Program-made: the position numbers and the translations under genes | Notes under the pieces: generated by a model | The model's database searches: none | Told to the model about the DNA's origin: nothing | The model's input: only the letters and a program-made list of their open reading frames with translations | Assembly: GCF_000482865.1 (NCBI RefSeq) | Contig: NZ_AXWW01000015.1 | Coordinates: 110,179 to 174,178, forward strand | DNA length: 64,000 nt | Source: Actinokineospora inagensis DSM 44258 | GTDB lineage: Bacteria; Actinomycetota; Actinomycetes; Mycobacteriales; Pseudonocardiaceae | Direction of reading: 5' to 3' | Part shown: positions 1 to 10,200 of the stretch, one piece after another | Position numbering within the stretch: position 1 is the stretch's first letter | Layout of the letters: each line of letters begins with the position of its first letter

Positions 1-7
1 AAACGTC

Positions 8-298
8 ATGACCGCGTTCGACATCGACCACGACGGCTACCTGGAGCTCAACGAGCAGCTCTACATGTACGTCAAGCAGCTCGGTGACATCCTGACCAAC
101 CTCAACGCCTCGCTGAAGAACATCGAGGTCGCCACGCACGGCAAGGCGACGCCGCTGTGGCAGGAGGCGCAAGCGCAGTGGACGCTGACCTACTCCGACA
201 TGGAGACCAAGCTCAACGCCCACTCGCTGGCCTCGATCAACGTGCACGAGATCTTCGCCGAGGGCGACTCCCGCGGCCAGGGGATCATGCTCGGCTGA
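8..298 (+). CDS. WXG100-like (ESX-type) small protein
   Basis: Small 96-residue, mostly helical protein of WXG100 size. It has a helix-turn-helix layout, with the turn around Trp51 and Trp58 in the stretch LWQEAQAQW, which resembles the WxG hairpin but lacks the Gly. There is no signal peptide, as expected for T7SS substrates, which leave as helical-hairpin dimers. It opens a run of T7SS-like genes (124-residue partner, Pro/Gly-rich protein, YbaB-like protein, giant toxin-like protein). The start is 7 bases into the window, so its ribosome site cannot be judged and an upstream start outside the window is possible. Family is inferred from size, fold pattern and context. Confidence 0.75.
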   Translation: MTAFDIDHDGYLELNEQLYMYVKQLGDILTNLNASLKNIEVATHGKATPLWQEAQAQWTLTYSDMETKLNAHSLASINVHEIFAEGDSRGQGIMLG

Positions 299-304
299 CC
301 GGCC

Positions 305-345
305 GGGCCCCGCGCACGTCCACCGTGGACAGCGGCGCGGGGCCC
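305..345 (+). terminator. Nested GC-rich hairpin between WXG100-like genes
   Basis: Eleven-base perfect arms GGGCCCCGCGC and GCGCGGGGCCC enclose a second small palindrome (GTCCAC/GTGGAC). There is no U tract. It lies between two co-directional ESX-like genes 83 bp apart, so it may be an attenuator or RNA-stability element instead of a full stop. Confidence 0.5.
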
Positions 346-381
346 CGGTCCCCGGCCAACCCAACCCAGCAGGAGGAACCC

Positions 382-756
382 ATGTCGAACATCACCTTCG
401 ACGAGCAGCGCTACAACCAGCTCATCGGCGTCCTGGACAACATCGAGAACGCCCTGCTGCACACCGCGACCGCGTCCGACACGAACCCGCTGGACGCCGA
501 CTTCACCCTGCAGCCCGGCACCCAGAAGTGGGCGCTGGCGATCAGCCTGGTCAGCAAGGGCAAGACCTTCGGCGGCTCGGTCGCCCAGCAGAACGAGCAG
601 ATCCGCCAGGCCGTGGTCAAGTTCCGCAACGCCCTGGTCGCCGCCAAGGGCGTGTTCAAGGAGACCGACGACCTGTCCCAGTACGACATCAGCCGCTTCA
701 TCGCCGAGTACCCCGACTTCAACGCGGGCGGCGGCTTCAGCGGCACCCCGCACTGA
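382..756 (+). CDS. Second ESX-like small protein
   Basis: 124-residue protein starting at ATG 382 behind a strong AGGAGG site; longer in-frame starts upstream lack such a site. Sequence is helical, with no signal peptide, and ends in a Gly-rich tail (NAGGGFSG). The position, just after the first WXG100-like gene and before the Pro/Asn/Gly-rich gene, matches the paired-substrate layout of T7SS clusters, where the two small proteins form a heterodimer. No classical WxG motif is visible; a Trp-Ala pair at QKWALAI may sit at the turn. Heterodimer formation is inference. Confidence 0.65.
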   Translation: MSNITFDEQRYNQLIGVLDNIENALLHTATASDTNPLDADFTLQPGTQKWALAISLVSKGKTFGGSVAQQNEQIRQAVVKFRNALVAAKGVFKETDDLSQYDISRFIAEYPDFNAGGGFSGTPH

Positions 757-843
757 TCCACTCTCCCCCGCCACCCGCCCCCTCGTCCCCACCCGGCGTC
801 GTCCCCGACTGGGCGCGGGTCCGTTACGTTTGGAGACACGGCC

Positions 844-3123
844 ATGGCCGACCCCACGATCCCCGCCACCGGGGACTTCACCACCGCCAGCTACGAGCAG
901 ATCCTTTTCGCGATCACCGGCCTGGGCAGCGACCTCATGGGCATGCTCGACAGCGGTGGCGGGATCGGGGAGTCGCCCAACACGTGGTTCACCTTCACCC
1001 CGCCCGGCTCGGCGGCGAACTCCATCTCTTACCACGCCTGGGACAAGTACTACTTCGGCGCGGACTTCAACATGGCCGCGTTCAACTCGTGGTACGCGGC
1101 GTGGCACGCGATCGACGACGCGGTGACCCAGGCGTGGTACGGCAAGTCCGGCCTGATGGACGTGCAGTTGCTGCGCGACTCCAAGACCGTCACCGACAAC
1201 TACCTGACGTTCCTGACCGAGAGCCTTAACACCACGAAGTCCTGGGGGGACAGCCTCGACAGCGACGACAGCGCGTTCAAGGGAAAGGCCGCCTTCGCGA
1301 TCCAGGTGAACCTGCGCAGGCTCGCGTTCACGTTCAACGACCTGCACGACCAGATCACCCTGGACCGCACCCCGTCCACCCCCACCGGCATCGACGACGC
1401 GGCCACCGCGCTGTCCACCTTCGGCAAGAACATGTGGCAGATCTGGTCCGACAGCCGCGACTTCCTGCTCAACGCGCCGATGAACACCGCGAACACCTTC
1501 GTCGCCAACGTCATCGCGCACATCAAGCACCAGGGCCTGGATGTCAGCACCAAGGGCATGGAGAGCTGGGGCGAGCCGTCGTACCTGCTCGACCAGTGGA
1601 GCGCCAAGGACCGCGGCAAGGCCGAGCAGTACATCCGCGACTCGATGGCGCTCTACGCGTCCAACCGGGTCACCCCGCCCGCCATGCCCACCGGGTTCCC
1701 CGTCGTGGACGGCGACCTGACCCGGGCCGAGACCTGGAACGCGGCGAACAACTCGATCAGCGAGGTCGCCCGGGTCGAGCTGCGCAAGATGGCCGTCAAG
1801 GCCCGTACCGAGCTCGCCACCCTGGAGGCCGCCTACCGCAAGGCCGGCCGCAGCCTCGGCGACCTGAAGACCAACCAGCCGCCGACGATCGGCAGCCCGC
1901 CGCCGGACCCCAACACCAACCCCAACGGTCCCGGCAGCGGCGACCCCAACATCCCGCCCCCGCCGAACGGGGACACCAACGTCCCACCGCCGCCCAACGG
2001 CGACACGAACGTGCCCCCGCCGCCGAACGGCGGGATCGACGGCCCCGGCGGTCCCAACCCGAACGACTTCCCCAACGGCTCCGGGTCCGGCAGCGGCCTG
2101 CCCGACGGGTTCAGCAACCTGTCCAACGACCCCAGCAAACTCGGCGATCCGCCCAACGGCGGCACCAACTTCCCCGGTCTCAACGACGCGTTGAACCCCA
2201 ACGGCGGTACCAACGGCGGGGGCCTGCCCGGCGGCGGCGACGGCGGAACGGGTCTGCCCTTCCTGCCGAACCTGCCCAACGGCGGCAAGAACAGCAACGG
2301 TGGTGCCAACGGCGGCACGAACCTGCCCAACCTCCCGAACGTCGAGAACCCCGGCGACGGTCACATCGGCGACGACGGGTGGGAACCGAACCAGCCGAAC
2401 GGTTCCACGCACCTGCCCGGCGGCACGAACCTGCCCGGGTCGAACGGCGGCGTGCCCGGGTTCCCCGGCGGTGCCCCGGGCGGCCCCGCCAACGGCGGGA
2501 TCGGTCTTGGCCCCGGTTCCCTCCCCGGTACCGGCCCGGTCACGGGGCTCAATGGCATCGGCGGCCTGCCCGGCGCGGACGGCTCCATCGGCGGCGCGGG
2601 CGGCGGCCTCGACTCGTGGGGCGCGGCAGGCGGCGGTGCCGGGGTCGGCGCGGACGGTTCGTTCGGCGCGGGTGGCGGCTTCGGTGCGAACGGCGGTGCG
2701 GGCACGGGTGCCGGTTCGCCGTTCGGGACCGGGTCGGAGACCGGTTGGTCGGACTGGTCCGGCCACGGGTCGGACGGCGCCAACGCCGCCGGTGGGCCCG
2801 GTGGCGCCGGTGCCGAGCACGACCAGCGCGGCGGCATGCCGTTCTTCCCGCCGATGATGGGTGGGATGGGCGGCATGGGTGGCCGCGGCAGCGAGGAGAA
2901 GGAACGCGAGCGCACCACCTGGCTCTCGGAGGACGAGAAGATCTGGGGCACCGACACGGAGATCGGTTTCGGCGTCATCGGCCGACCCGACTCCGGCGCC
3001 CCGGAGATCGACGAGCCGCTGGTCACCACGCACGTCCACCTCCGGTCGACCACGTCGAGCACCCGCCAGGTCGAGCGCGAGACCCGCCAAGAGGCCGAGG
3101 GCACCGCGACCGCCAACGGCTGA
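844..3123 (+). CDS. Large Pro/Asn/Gly-rich T7SS-associated protein (PPE-like layout)
   Basis: 759 residues. The first ~335 are helical and ordered, Trp/Tyr-rich near residues 45-90. Residues ~340-680 are a low-complexity linker of Asn-Gly, Pro and Gly, including near-identical decapeptides of the type NVPPPPNGDT (nt 1951-2040). The last ~75 are charged and contain TTWLSEDEKIWG, a Trp-Leu-acid-Trp-Gly tail of a kind I associate with actinomycete T7SS proteins. No signal peptide or membrane segment. The ATG follows GGAGACACGGCC. Layout resembles PPE proteins (ordered helical head, extended tail), but no PPE motif is seen; likely an exported or surface-associated partner of the ESX-like pair. 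A perfect hairpin follows the stop. Confidence 0.65.
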   Translation: MADPTIPATGDFTTASYEQILFAITGLGSDLMGMLDSGGGIGESPNTWFTFTPPGSAANSISYHAWDKYYFGADFNMAAFNSWYAAWHAIDDAVTQAWYGKSGLMDVQLLRDSKTVTDNYLTFLTESLNTTKSWGDSLDSDDSAFKGKAAFAIQVNLRRLAFTFNDLHDQITLDRTPSTPTGIDDAATALSTFGKNMWQIWSDSRDFLLNAPMNTANTFVANVIAHIKHQGLDVSTKGMESWGEPSYLLDQWSAKDRGKAEQYIRDSMALYASNRVTPPAMPTGFPVVDGDLTRAETWNAANNSISEVARVELRKMAVKARTELATLEAAYRKAGRSLGDLKTNQPPTIGSPPPDPNTNPNGPGSGDPNIPPPPNGDTNVPPPPNGDTNVPPPPNGGIDGPGGPNPNDFPNGSGSGSGLPDGFSNLSNDPSKLGDPPNGGTNFPGLNDALNPNGGTNGGGLPGGGDGGTGLPFLPNLPNGGKNSNGGANGGTNLPNLPNVENPGDGHIGDDGWEPNQPNGSTHLPGGTNLPGSNGGVPGFPGGAPGGPANGGIGLGPGSLPGTGPVTGLNGIGGLPGADGSIGGAGGGLDSWGAAGGGAGVGADGSFGAGGGFGANGGAGTGAGSPFGTGSETGWSDWSGHGSDGANAAGGPGGAGAEHDQRGGMPFFPPMMGGMGGMGGRGSEEKERERTTWLSEDEKIWGTDTEIGFGVIGRPDSGAPEIDEPLVTTHVHLRSTTSSTRQVERETRQEAEGTATANG

Positions 3124-3130
3124 TGGCAGC

Positions 3131-3160
3131 ACGGCCGCCCGGGATTTCCCGGGCGGCCGT
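3131..3160 (+). terminator. Rho-independent-type hairpin
   Basis: Perfect 13-bp stem ACGGCCGCCCGGG / CCCGGGCGGCCGT with a 4-base loop ATTT, 8 bases after the stop of the Pro/Gly-rich gene. No U run, as is common in high-GC actinomycetes. It separates the first three genes from the YbaB-like gene. Confidence 0.7.
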
Positions 3161-3282
3161 GAACCCTGCCCCGTCCCCTGATCGTGTGATGTGTGTGCCC
3201 GCCCGTCCGGGGCGGGGCTCTGTTTCAGCGCGACCGGGCACAGCCCCGGCAACCCAATCCCGGCACCCGAGAGGACGAGACC

Positions 3283-3690
3283 GTGTCCACGCCACTGCAC
3301 AACGAGTTGGCCGCCGCCGTGGCCGAACTGCGCGAGCAACAGGAGAAGATCAACGCCGCGGTCGCCAAGGTCGCCGCGGCCACCACCACCCTGGCCACCG
3401 AGGACCACATGGTCGAGGCCACCGTGGACGGTCAGGGCAAGCTCACCGGCCTCAAGTTCCACGGCCGCCGCTGGCGCGACCTCGCCCCCGCCGAACTGGC
3501 CACCCGCCTGGTCGAGCTGATCGGCAAGGCCCAGGACCAGTCCGCGCGGACGACGGCCACCCTGTTCGCCGAGATCATGCCCGCCGGTGCGGGCGTGCCC
3601 GACCTGGCCACCCTGTCCGACCCGGACGCCCTCACCGCCGAGATCGACGCCATGATCAACGCCGTTGTCCGCGAGGAGACCAGCCGATGA
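3283..3690 (+). CDS. YbaB/EbfC-like protein
   Basis: 135 residues from GTG 3283 behind GAGGACGAG. An N-terminal coiled-coil (residues ~5-35, LREQQEKINAAVAKVAAA) is followed by a short beta region (MVEATVDGQGKLTGLKF) and a C-terminal helix, which is the YbaB/EbfC arrangement. Classical YbaB is a nucleoid-associated DNA-binding protein; T7SS clusters of actinomycetes commonly carry such paralogues, whose role there is not settled. It overlaps the next gene by ATGA, so the two are translationally coupled. An earlier in-frame ATG at 3193 exists but has no ribosome site and would add an unordered Pro/Arg tail. Confidence 0.75.
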   Translation: MSTPLHNELAAAVAELREQQEKINAAVAKVAAATTTLATEDHMVEATVDGQGKLTGLKFHGRRWRDLAPAELATRLVELIGKAQDQSARTTATLFAEIMPAGAGVPDLATLSDPDALTAEIDAMINAVVREETSR

Positions 3691-3992
3691 GCCACCTGTC
3701 GGTCGACCCGGAGAAGCTCCGCCTCGGCGGCGTCAACATCGACCACACGGTCGACCTGGCCGTGGAGATCTGCAACGACCTCTACCTCGCCACCGACCAG
3801 AACCGCGGCGCGGGCGGCACCGGCGAGATGGGCAAGAAGTTCGACTCCGGCTACCGCCCCGGCGAGCAGGAGGCCCTGAAGTTCCTGCGCCTCATGCAGA
3901 AGACCATCGGCGAGGCCAGCGCCCGCACCATCAAGACCGCGGGCGTCTTCACCGAGACCAACGAGGACGCGGACAGCACGGTCCGCCCTTGA
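3687..3992 (+). CDS. Small T7SS-cluster protein, unknown function
   Basis: 101 residues beginning at the ATGA overlap with the YbaB-like gene, so translation is probably coupled. No signal peptide. It is predicted helical with polar character and has a conserved-looking core GYRPGEQEALKFLRLMQKT. I do not recognise a named family. Its length and position suggest an ESX-type secreted partner or a specific chaperone for the giant protein downstream, but no WxG motif is present. Confidence 0.6.
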   Translation: MSHLSVDPEKLRLGGVNIDHTVDLAVEICNDLYLATDQNRGAGGTGEMGKKFDSGYRPGEQEALKFLRLMQKTIGEASARTIKTAGVFTETNEDADSTVRP

Positions 3993-3993
3993 C

Positions 3994-4214
3994 GTCCTGA
4001 CAAGACGATGTCCTGACAAGACTTCCGAGTACCCGAGGGGAGGGTCGACCGACGGCCTTGGTGCTGCCGGACAAGAGTGGACGGCTGTTGTTGATGATGG
4101 CGGGCCGCTGAGCGGCGAAATGCCGCAGTGGACGCCTGTGCGGTTGTTCGGCGAGCTGGGTGGTTTCGATTCTGGTGCGAGTTCACAGTGAGTGCGTGAG
4201 GGGAGGGTTGACCG
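3994..4214 (+). pseudogene. Intergenic spacer with decayed copy of the toxin gene 5' end
   Basis: This 221-bp spacer holds a 16-bp-period direct repeat (GTCCTGACAAGAC at 3994-4006 and 4010-4022), then a stretch from about 4033 that resembles the true toxin start. The ribosome site GAGGGGAGGG plus a GACCGACGG context recurs as GAGGGGAGGG plus GACCGATGG at 4198. The following ~60 bases align with the toxin's first codons: LPDKSGRLLLMMAG versus the real VPDEVRGLFLVLTG. The copy lacks an ATG and meets a stop early. I read it as the remnant of a paralogous toxin gene. Confidence 0.5.
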
Positions 4215-7200
4215 ATGGCGATGACGGTGCCGGACGAGGTCCGCGGGCTGTTCCTGGTGCTGACCGGCGATGAGTGGCCGGATGCCAACGAGGACAAGCT
4301 GCGTGCGCTGGCGGACGCGTGGGACCGGGCGGCGGACCGGCTCAGCGGCGAGTTGGCGCCGGAGTTGCGCACGGCGGTCAACGCGATCCGCTCGACCTTC
4401 CGGGGTGCCGCGGAACTGGCGTTCGCCAACCGGATGGCGCCGTTCGTCGAGGGCGGGGACAACTACATCGCGGTGGCGGACCAGCAGTTCAAGGTACTCG
4501 CGAAGTTCCTGCGCGACCTGGCGCTGGAGGTCGAGTACACCAAGCTGGTCTCCATCCTCTCGATCATCGCCCTGATCGCGGAGATCGCCTGGGCCATCGC
4601 GAACGCCTTCTTCACCGCGGGCGCCAGCATGGCCTGGCTGGCGGCGCGGATGGCGATCGTGCGGTTCCTGCTCAAGTCGCTGCTGGGCAGGCTGCTGCTC
4701 AAGGTCATCCAGGCCGAGGTCATCGGCATCGCCTTCCAGTTGATCATCGACATCGCGGCGCAGCTCATCCAGTTCGCCATGGGCACCCGGCACGAGTGGA
4801 ACACCCAGTACACCGCCAGTGCCGCCGCCGTCGGTGCCCTCGGCGGCGCGCTCACCCTGCCACTGGCGGGCATCGGCCACGTCATCTCGCACCTGACCAC
4901 GCACGGCCTGGACTCCTGGCTCGGCAAGGTCGCCAAGAACAAGTTCGACTGGCACCACGCCATCCCGGAGAACGTCGTCGAGATCGGCGTTGAGGCCTTC
5001 CACGAAACCCTCACCGAGGCCCTCTACAAGTACGCCACCGAGGGCGAGTTCGTGATGAACCCGTTCTCCGCCACCTCCGGCGCCATCTCCGGCGTGGGCG
5101 GCGTCGTCGGCGCCGCCATCGGCAACTCCGTCGCCACCTCCCTCGGCGTCGTCAAACCCCCCGCCCACACCCCGCAGTCCAAACCCACCACCCAGATCGA
5201 CGGCACCCGCGGCCCCGCCCCCACCCCGCCCCCCACGACAACCACGACCACGACCACAACCACTCCGATCCCCACCCCACCCGTGGTCGACCAGGTCACC
5301 GGCCCCAACGGCATCCCCACCCCGACCTCGTCGACCACCATCCCCACCCACACCCCGACCACCACAACCACGTCCGCCACCACAACCACGTCCGCCACCA
5401 CAACCACGTCGACCGGCACCACGTCCACCGGCACGTCTTCCACCAGCACGACGACAAGCACCACGCCGTCCACCCACTCGACAACCACCACCTCGACGAG
5501 CGCCACCACGCCGTCCACCACCACGCCGTCCACCTCGACGCCGTCCACCACCACGCCGTCCACCACCACGCCGTCCACCACCACGCCGTCCACCTCGACG
5601 ACGAGCACCAGCCACTCCACCGTGCTTCCGTCGAGCACGAACACCCACACCCCCGGCCAATCCGGCCCGGTCACCACCACAACCCAGTCGTCCACCACGT
5701 CAACGTCATCGACGAGCCAGTCCACCCCTGGCCAGTCGAGCACCACCGGCGCCCAGTCGACCACCAGCAGGCCCACCCCCTCGACGACAAGCACCGGAAC
5801 GAACACCACCAGCACGACGTCCACGACCACGAGCTCCACGCACACCACTCCGACTGGGACGAGCTCCAACCCAGCCACCAGCGCCACCACAACCTCCAGT
5901 ACCGCCAACTCCACCACGTCTTCAACTACCGCGTCTTCAAGCACCACCTCTTCAACCAGCACCAGTTCGACCACCACGAACTCGAACAGCACGAACTCGA
6001 ACACCGGCTCGCAGACCGCCACCACCAAGTCCCCGGCCACCCAGGCTCAGACCAGCACGACTCAGACCAGCACGACTCAATCCGGCACGACTCAGTCCAG
6101 TTCAACGCAGTCCAGCTCAACGCAATCGAGCACGACCCAGTCCGGCTCGACCCAGTCGAACACCACCCAGTCGAACACCACCCAGTCGAACACCACCCAG
6201 TCGAACGCAGGCCAGGCCAAGACCACCGAGACGACCACCGGTCAGGGCAAGCAGAACCCGAGCACCACCGTCGCCAGCACGACCGCCCCCAAGTCGCCGA
6301 CCTCCACACCGAATCCCGTCACCGCCACCGCGACCGCCGGGCAATCGCAGACCGCGAAGACCCCCGCCGCGCCCACCGAGTCCGCCCGACCCACCACGAC
6401 CACCAGACCGACCACGACCACCGGCTCCACCAAGGTCACCAGGCCACAAGAGTCCACAAAGGTCTCGAAGCCCGCGACGACCTCCACCACCGAGGCCCCC
6501 AACCAGGTCGCGAAACCGGTCAAGCCCCAGCAGGCCACCGCCACGGCCACCGTCGGTGTCACCCCGGCGAAACGACCCCGCCGCGAAGGGCCCGCTGTCC
6601 CGCCGAAGGCGAAGAAGACCGGCGAGCGGTTCACCGACTTCCGCCGGTGGGTCGGCGGTATCAACAACGCCAAGGGAACCGTCAACTGCGTCAACGCGGC
6701 CGTGGCGTTCCACGAGACCTGGCGTGGCAACCCGAGCAGCGCCGGTCCGGATCGAGCGGGCACCGCGCACGCCAGTGAGCGCACCGGGTACGCGCCGCAG
6801 TTCCTCGGGGAGGGCAGGCGTGCGGTCAACGAGGTCGTCAAGCGCGTTCGCGCGGGTGGGCACGGGTCGGACGCGATCGTGTTCACCACGCCGCCGGGCG
6901 CCAAGGACGGGCACGCCTGGAACGTGGTGAACCACAACGGCGAGGTGTTCCACGTGGACGCCCAGGACGGGACGTGGTCGACCGACATCCCGCCGTCGGG
7001 CAAGGTGTGGGCGATCGTGCAGGACCCGCAGGGCTCCTTCATCGACGGCACCACCGTCGACAACTACGGCAGCACGGGTCCGCAGGCGATCGGTGACTCA
7101 TTCGGTGTCCGACCGCCCAACAACATCGTCGCTGTCGCGCAGCAGGGTGTCCGCGACGCGCAGGGGCATGTGGACACCGCGGCCGATCAGGTGCGGCGGG

Positions 7201-10200
7201 CCGAGTTGTCCCAGCGGTCGGCGCGGGCGCAGGAGTTCGCGGCGGAGGAGTCGAACCGGCAGGCGCAGGCCGCCGTCGTCCCGGCGAACACGGCCGCGGC
7301 GCCGGTGATGCAGCAGTTGAACCACGTGCGCAACCAGATCAACACCGCGATCGGCACGTTGACCAACCAGATCAACGCCGAGGGCTTGCTGCAGAACCAG
7401 GTCGACACCGCCGACGACGCCGAGGCCGACGCCCGCGACGACGTGCGAGACGCACAGCAGGTCCTCGACAACGCCGCCCCCGACGACGTGGCCAACGCCC
7501 GGCGCGCACGGGACGGAAGGCAGGCCGCGCTCGACACCCTCGTCACCAACCACGGGCCGCTCCGCCTCCAACTGCAGACGGCCACGCAGACCCGCCAGGC
7601 CACCCAGGTCACCATCGCGAACCTGCGCGTCCAGGAGGGCGCCGCGCACGCCGCCGCGCGTGGACCGCACGCGTCGGCCACCCGGGCGCTGACCAACGCC
7701 AACACCGCGAACACCCAACTGCAGAACGCCACCCAGGCGGCCACCGACACCGCCACCCAGGTGCAGACCGCGCGGACCCAGCGGCAGAACGCGGCGACCG
7801 AGCACGCCACCGTCACCCGGCTCGCCCAGGAGATCCAGCACCACTCCGGGTTGGAGACCGCCGCGCACAACACCGCCGTGCTGTCGAACGCGGCCGCGAC
7901 GAACGAGGAGAACCGGGCCACCGGGCTCGAACAGCAGGTCCAGCAGCTCGACCGGCAAATCGGCACGCTGCAGGACCAGGTCAACACCAACACCCTCGAG
8001 GTGGCCCGGCAGCGGCGCGAGGTCGCCGAGGCCCGCGCCGAGCTCGCGCGCCAACACGCCGCCAGCCAGGCCGCAGGCCAGGGCACCAGCCAGGCAGGTG
8101 CCAACCAAGCGGCCGCCACCCCGGCCCCGCAGACCACCCCGGCGATCACCCAGCAGGAAGCCGCGATCACCCGGCTGGAACAGCAGATCACCCAGGACCA
8201 GGCCCAGATCGTCACCCTCACCGGCCAGCGCAACACGACCAACGGCCAGGCGGGCACGGCCCGCACCCAGGCCACCCGGTTGCGCACCCAGGCCGACCTC
8301 GACCAGCAGGCCGCCGACGCCGCCGCCGACGAGGTCAACAACCGGCACACCGAGCTCACCACCGCGCTCGGCCGCGCCCAGCAGGCCGCCCAGAACGCCA
8401 CCGCCGCCGCCCAGACCGCCGCGACCCGGGCCAGGGACACCGCCACCGCGGCCACCGCGGTCAAGAACGCGGCCAAGCAGGGCAACGTCGAGCGCGGGCT
8501 CACCATGCTCGGCGACGGCCCGTTCGCCGACCGGATCGTCGTCGAGGAACTGGGCGACACCACCGGCGTGGTGAACTCCGTGGCCGGTCTGTTCGGCGAC
8601 CACCCCGGCGTCGCGAACCAGGCCGGTCGGACCGCGGCGACCGCCGTGGAGCGGCACCTGACCGAGATCATCAACCACGGCCACGAGATCACCGTGGACC
8701 TGCCCAACGGCAACCAGGCGCGGGTGCTGCTCACCGGCAGGCCCAAGCGCCCCGAGGACACCCGGGGCTCGTCGACCGTCAACGCGGTGCCCAACGCGCA
8801 CCCGGACATCGTCAAGACCACCCGCGACGACCAGCACAACCCGGTCACCGTCACCGGGTCCAGCAGCCTGCCCATCCGCATCCCGCTGATCTCGTTGGCC
8901 CCGATCGTCGACACAGTGCCGTTCCTGCGGCCGAACGCGTCGGTCGGGTTCACCGCCCGCCGCAACCAGGGCGAGACGTCCAACAACTCCAGCAGGCCGG
9001 GTGTGCGGACCGGCGACCGGCCGTGGGTGAACGCCGACATCGAGATCGTCGCCACCCGGATCGGCAACCCGAACCCGGCGACCAGCACGGTCCACGCGGG
9101 CATGCGGGTCCCGGCCGTCGTGCCCGCGGTGGCCAACGCGCAGCCGCTGCCCGTCAACGGCCGCGACCAGTTGACCTCGGACGCGACCCACGTGCCGGTT
9201 CCGTTCACCGACGCGGTCAACACCGCGCTGGGTGGACAGCACCGGGGCGACGTCACCGACCTGCTCAAGTCCCAGCAGGTGCGGCGGATGGCCAACAACG
9301 GCCAGGTCAACACGACCATCGGCGGCACCGGCGTCAACGTCACGGCCACCGGGGCACCGCAGGTCACCTTGGTCGGGCCGTCCAACCGGGTCGACGAGCA
9401 GCGCACCGCGCACGTCCCGTCGTCGGTGGTCACCAAGGGCAGTGACGTCACCGCGGGACTGGGCATGGCGGCGGGCATGGACACCGGCACCCTGCAGTGG
9501 TTCGTCGGCCTGTTCAGCGACTTCTCCAGTTCCCGCAACGGCGGCTACAACCGGGGCAACGAGTCCGCCGTCGAGCGCAACGCCACCCAGGCCGAGCTGG
9601 TCTACCGGATCACCCGGCCGCTGCAGGTCACCGTGGCGGGTCAGCCGCCGACCAACGGCACCATCACCGAGCTGGTCACCGTCCCGGTGGACGTGGCGCG
9701 GAACCTGAACCTGGACATCCCGCAGCAACTGGACCCGACCGCGGTACAGCCCCGGCCGCCGGGCAACCAGCCGTACATGATCGGCACCGACGACATCACC
9801 GCCGTGCCCGGCAAGGCGCAGGTGCTGACCTTCATCAACACCGGTCTGGACGCGACCGGGCAGGCCGCGGTGAACGAGAAGTTCGACACCGACCCCAAGA
9901 CCGTTACCGCGATCTTCAACGCCATGCACGGCGGCGAGGAGGTCACCTGGGTCGAGGGGGGGCAACTGCACAAGCTGGACATCTACGTCAAGATCCGCCC
10001 GCCCGCCAACACCTTCGCCTCCGGCCAGGCCAAGGCGACCGTGCAGGACCACGTCACCTCGCAGCGCAGGCGCACCGACCAGATCGGCCGTACCGCGCGG
10101 CTCGGCGTCGGCGGCGAGGTCCGCCCCACCTTCGGCGACCGGCCACCGGCGAGCGAGCACCCCAAGGGCGGCGCGACGACCTCAACCGCTCTGCCCCGCG

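Noticed and set aside
190..3462. Very long open frame on the minus strand opposite the WXG100-like and Pro/Gly-rich genes.
   Set aside because: It is the antisense shadow of GC-biased codons: Arg/Gly/Val-rich with no domain pattern, and the plus-strand genes have ribosome sites and recognisable folds. Similar shadows at 7098-10160, 10182-12335 and 47763-50141 were rejected for the same reason.
5200..6560. Valine-rich minus-strand frame at 5024-6040.
   Set aside because: It is the reverse reading of the Thr/Ser repeat tract and has no independent support.
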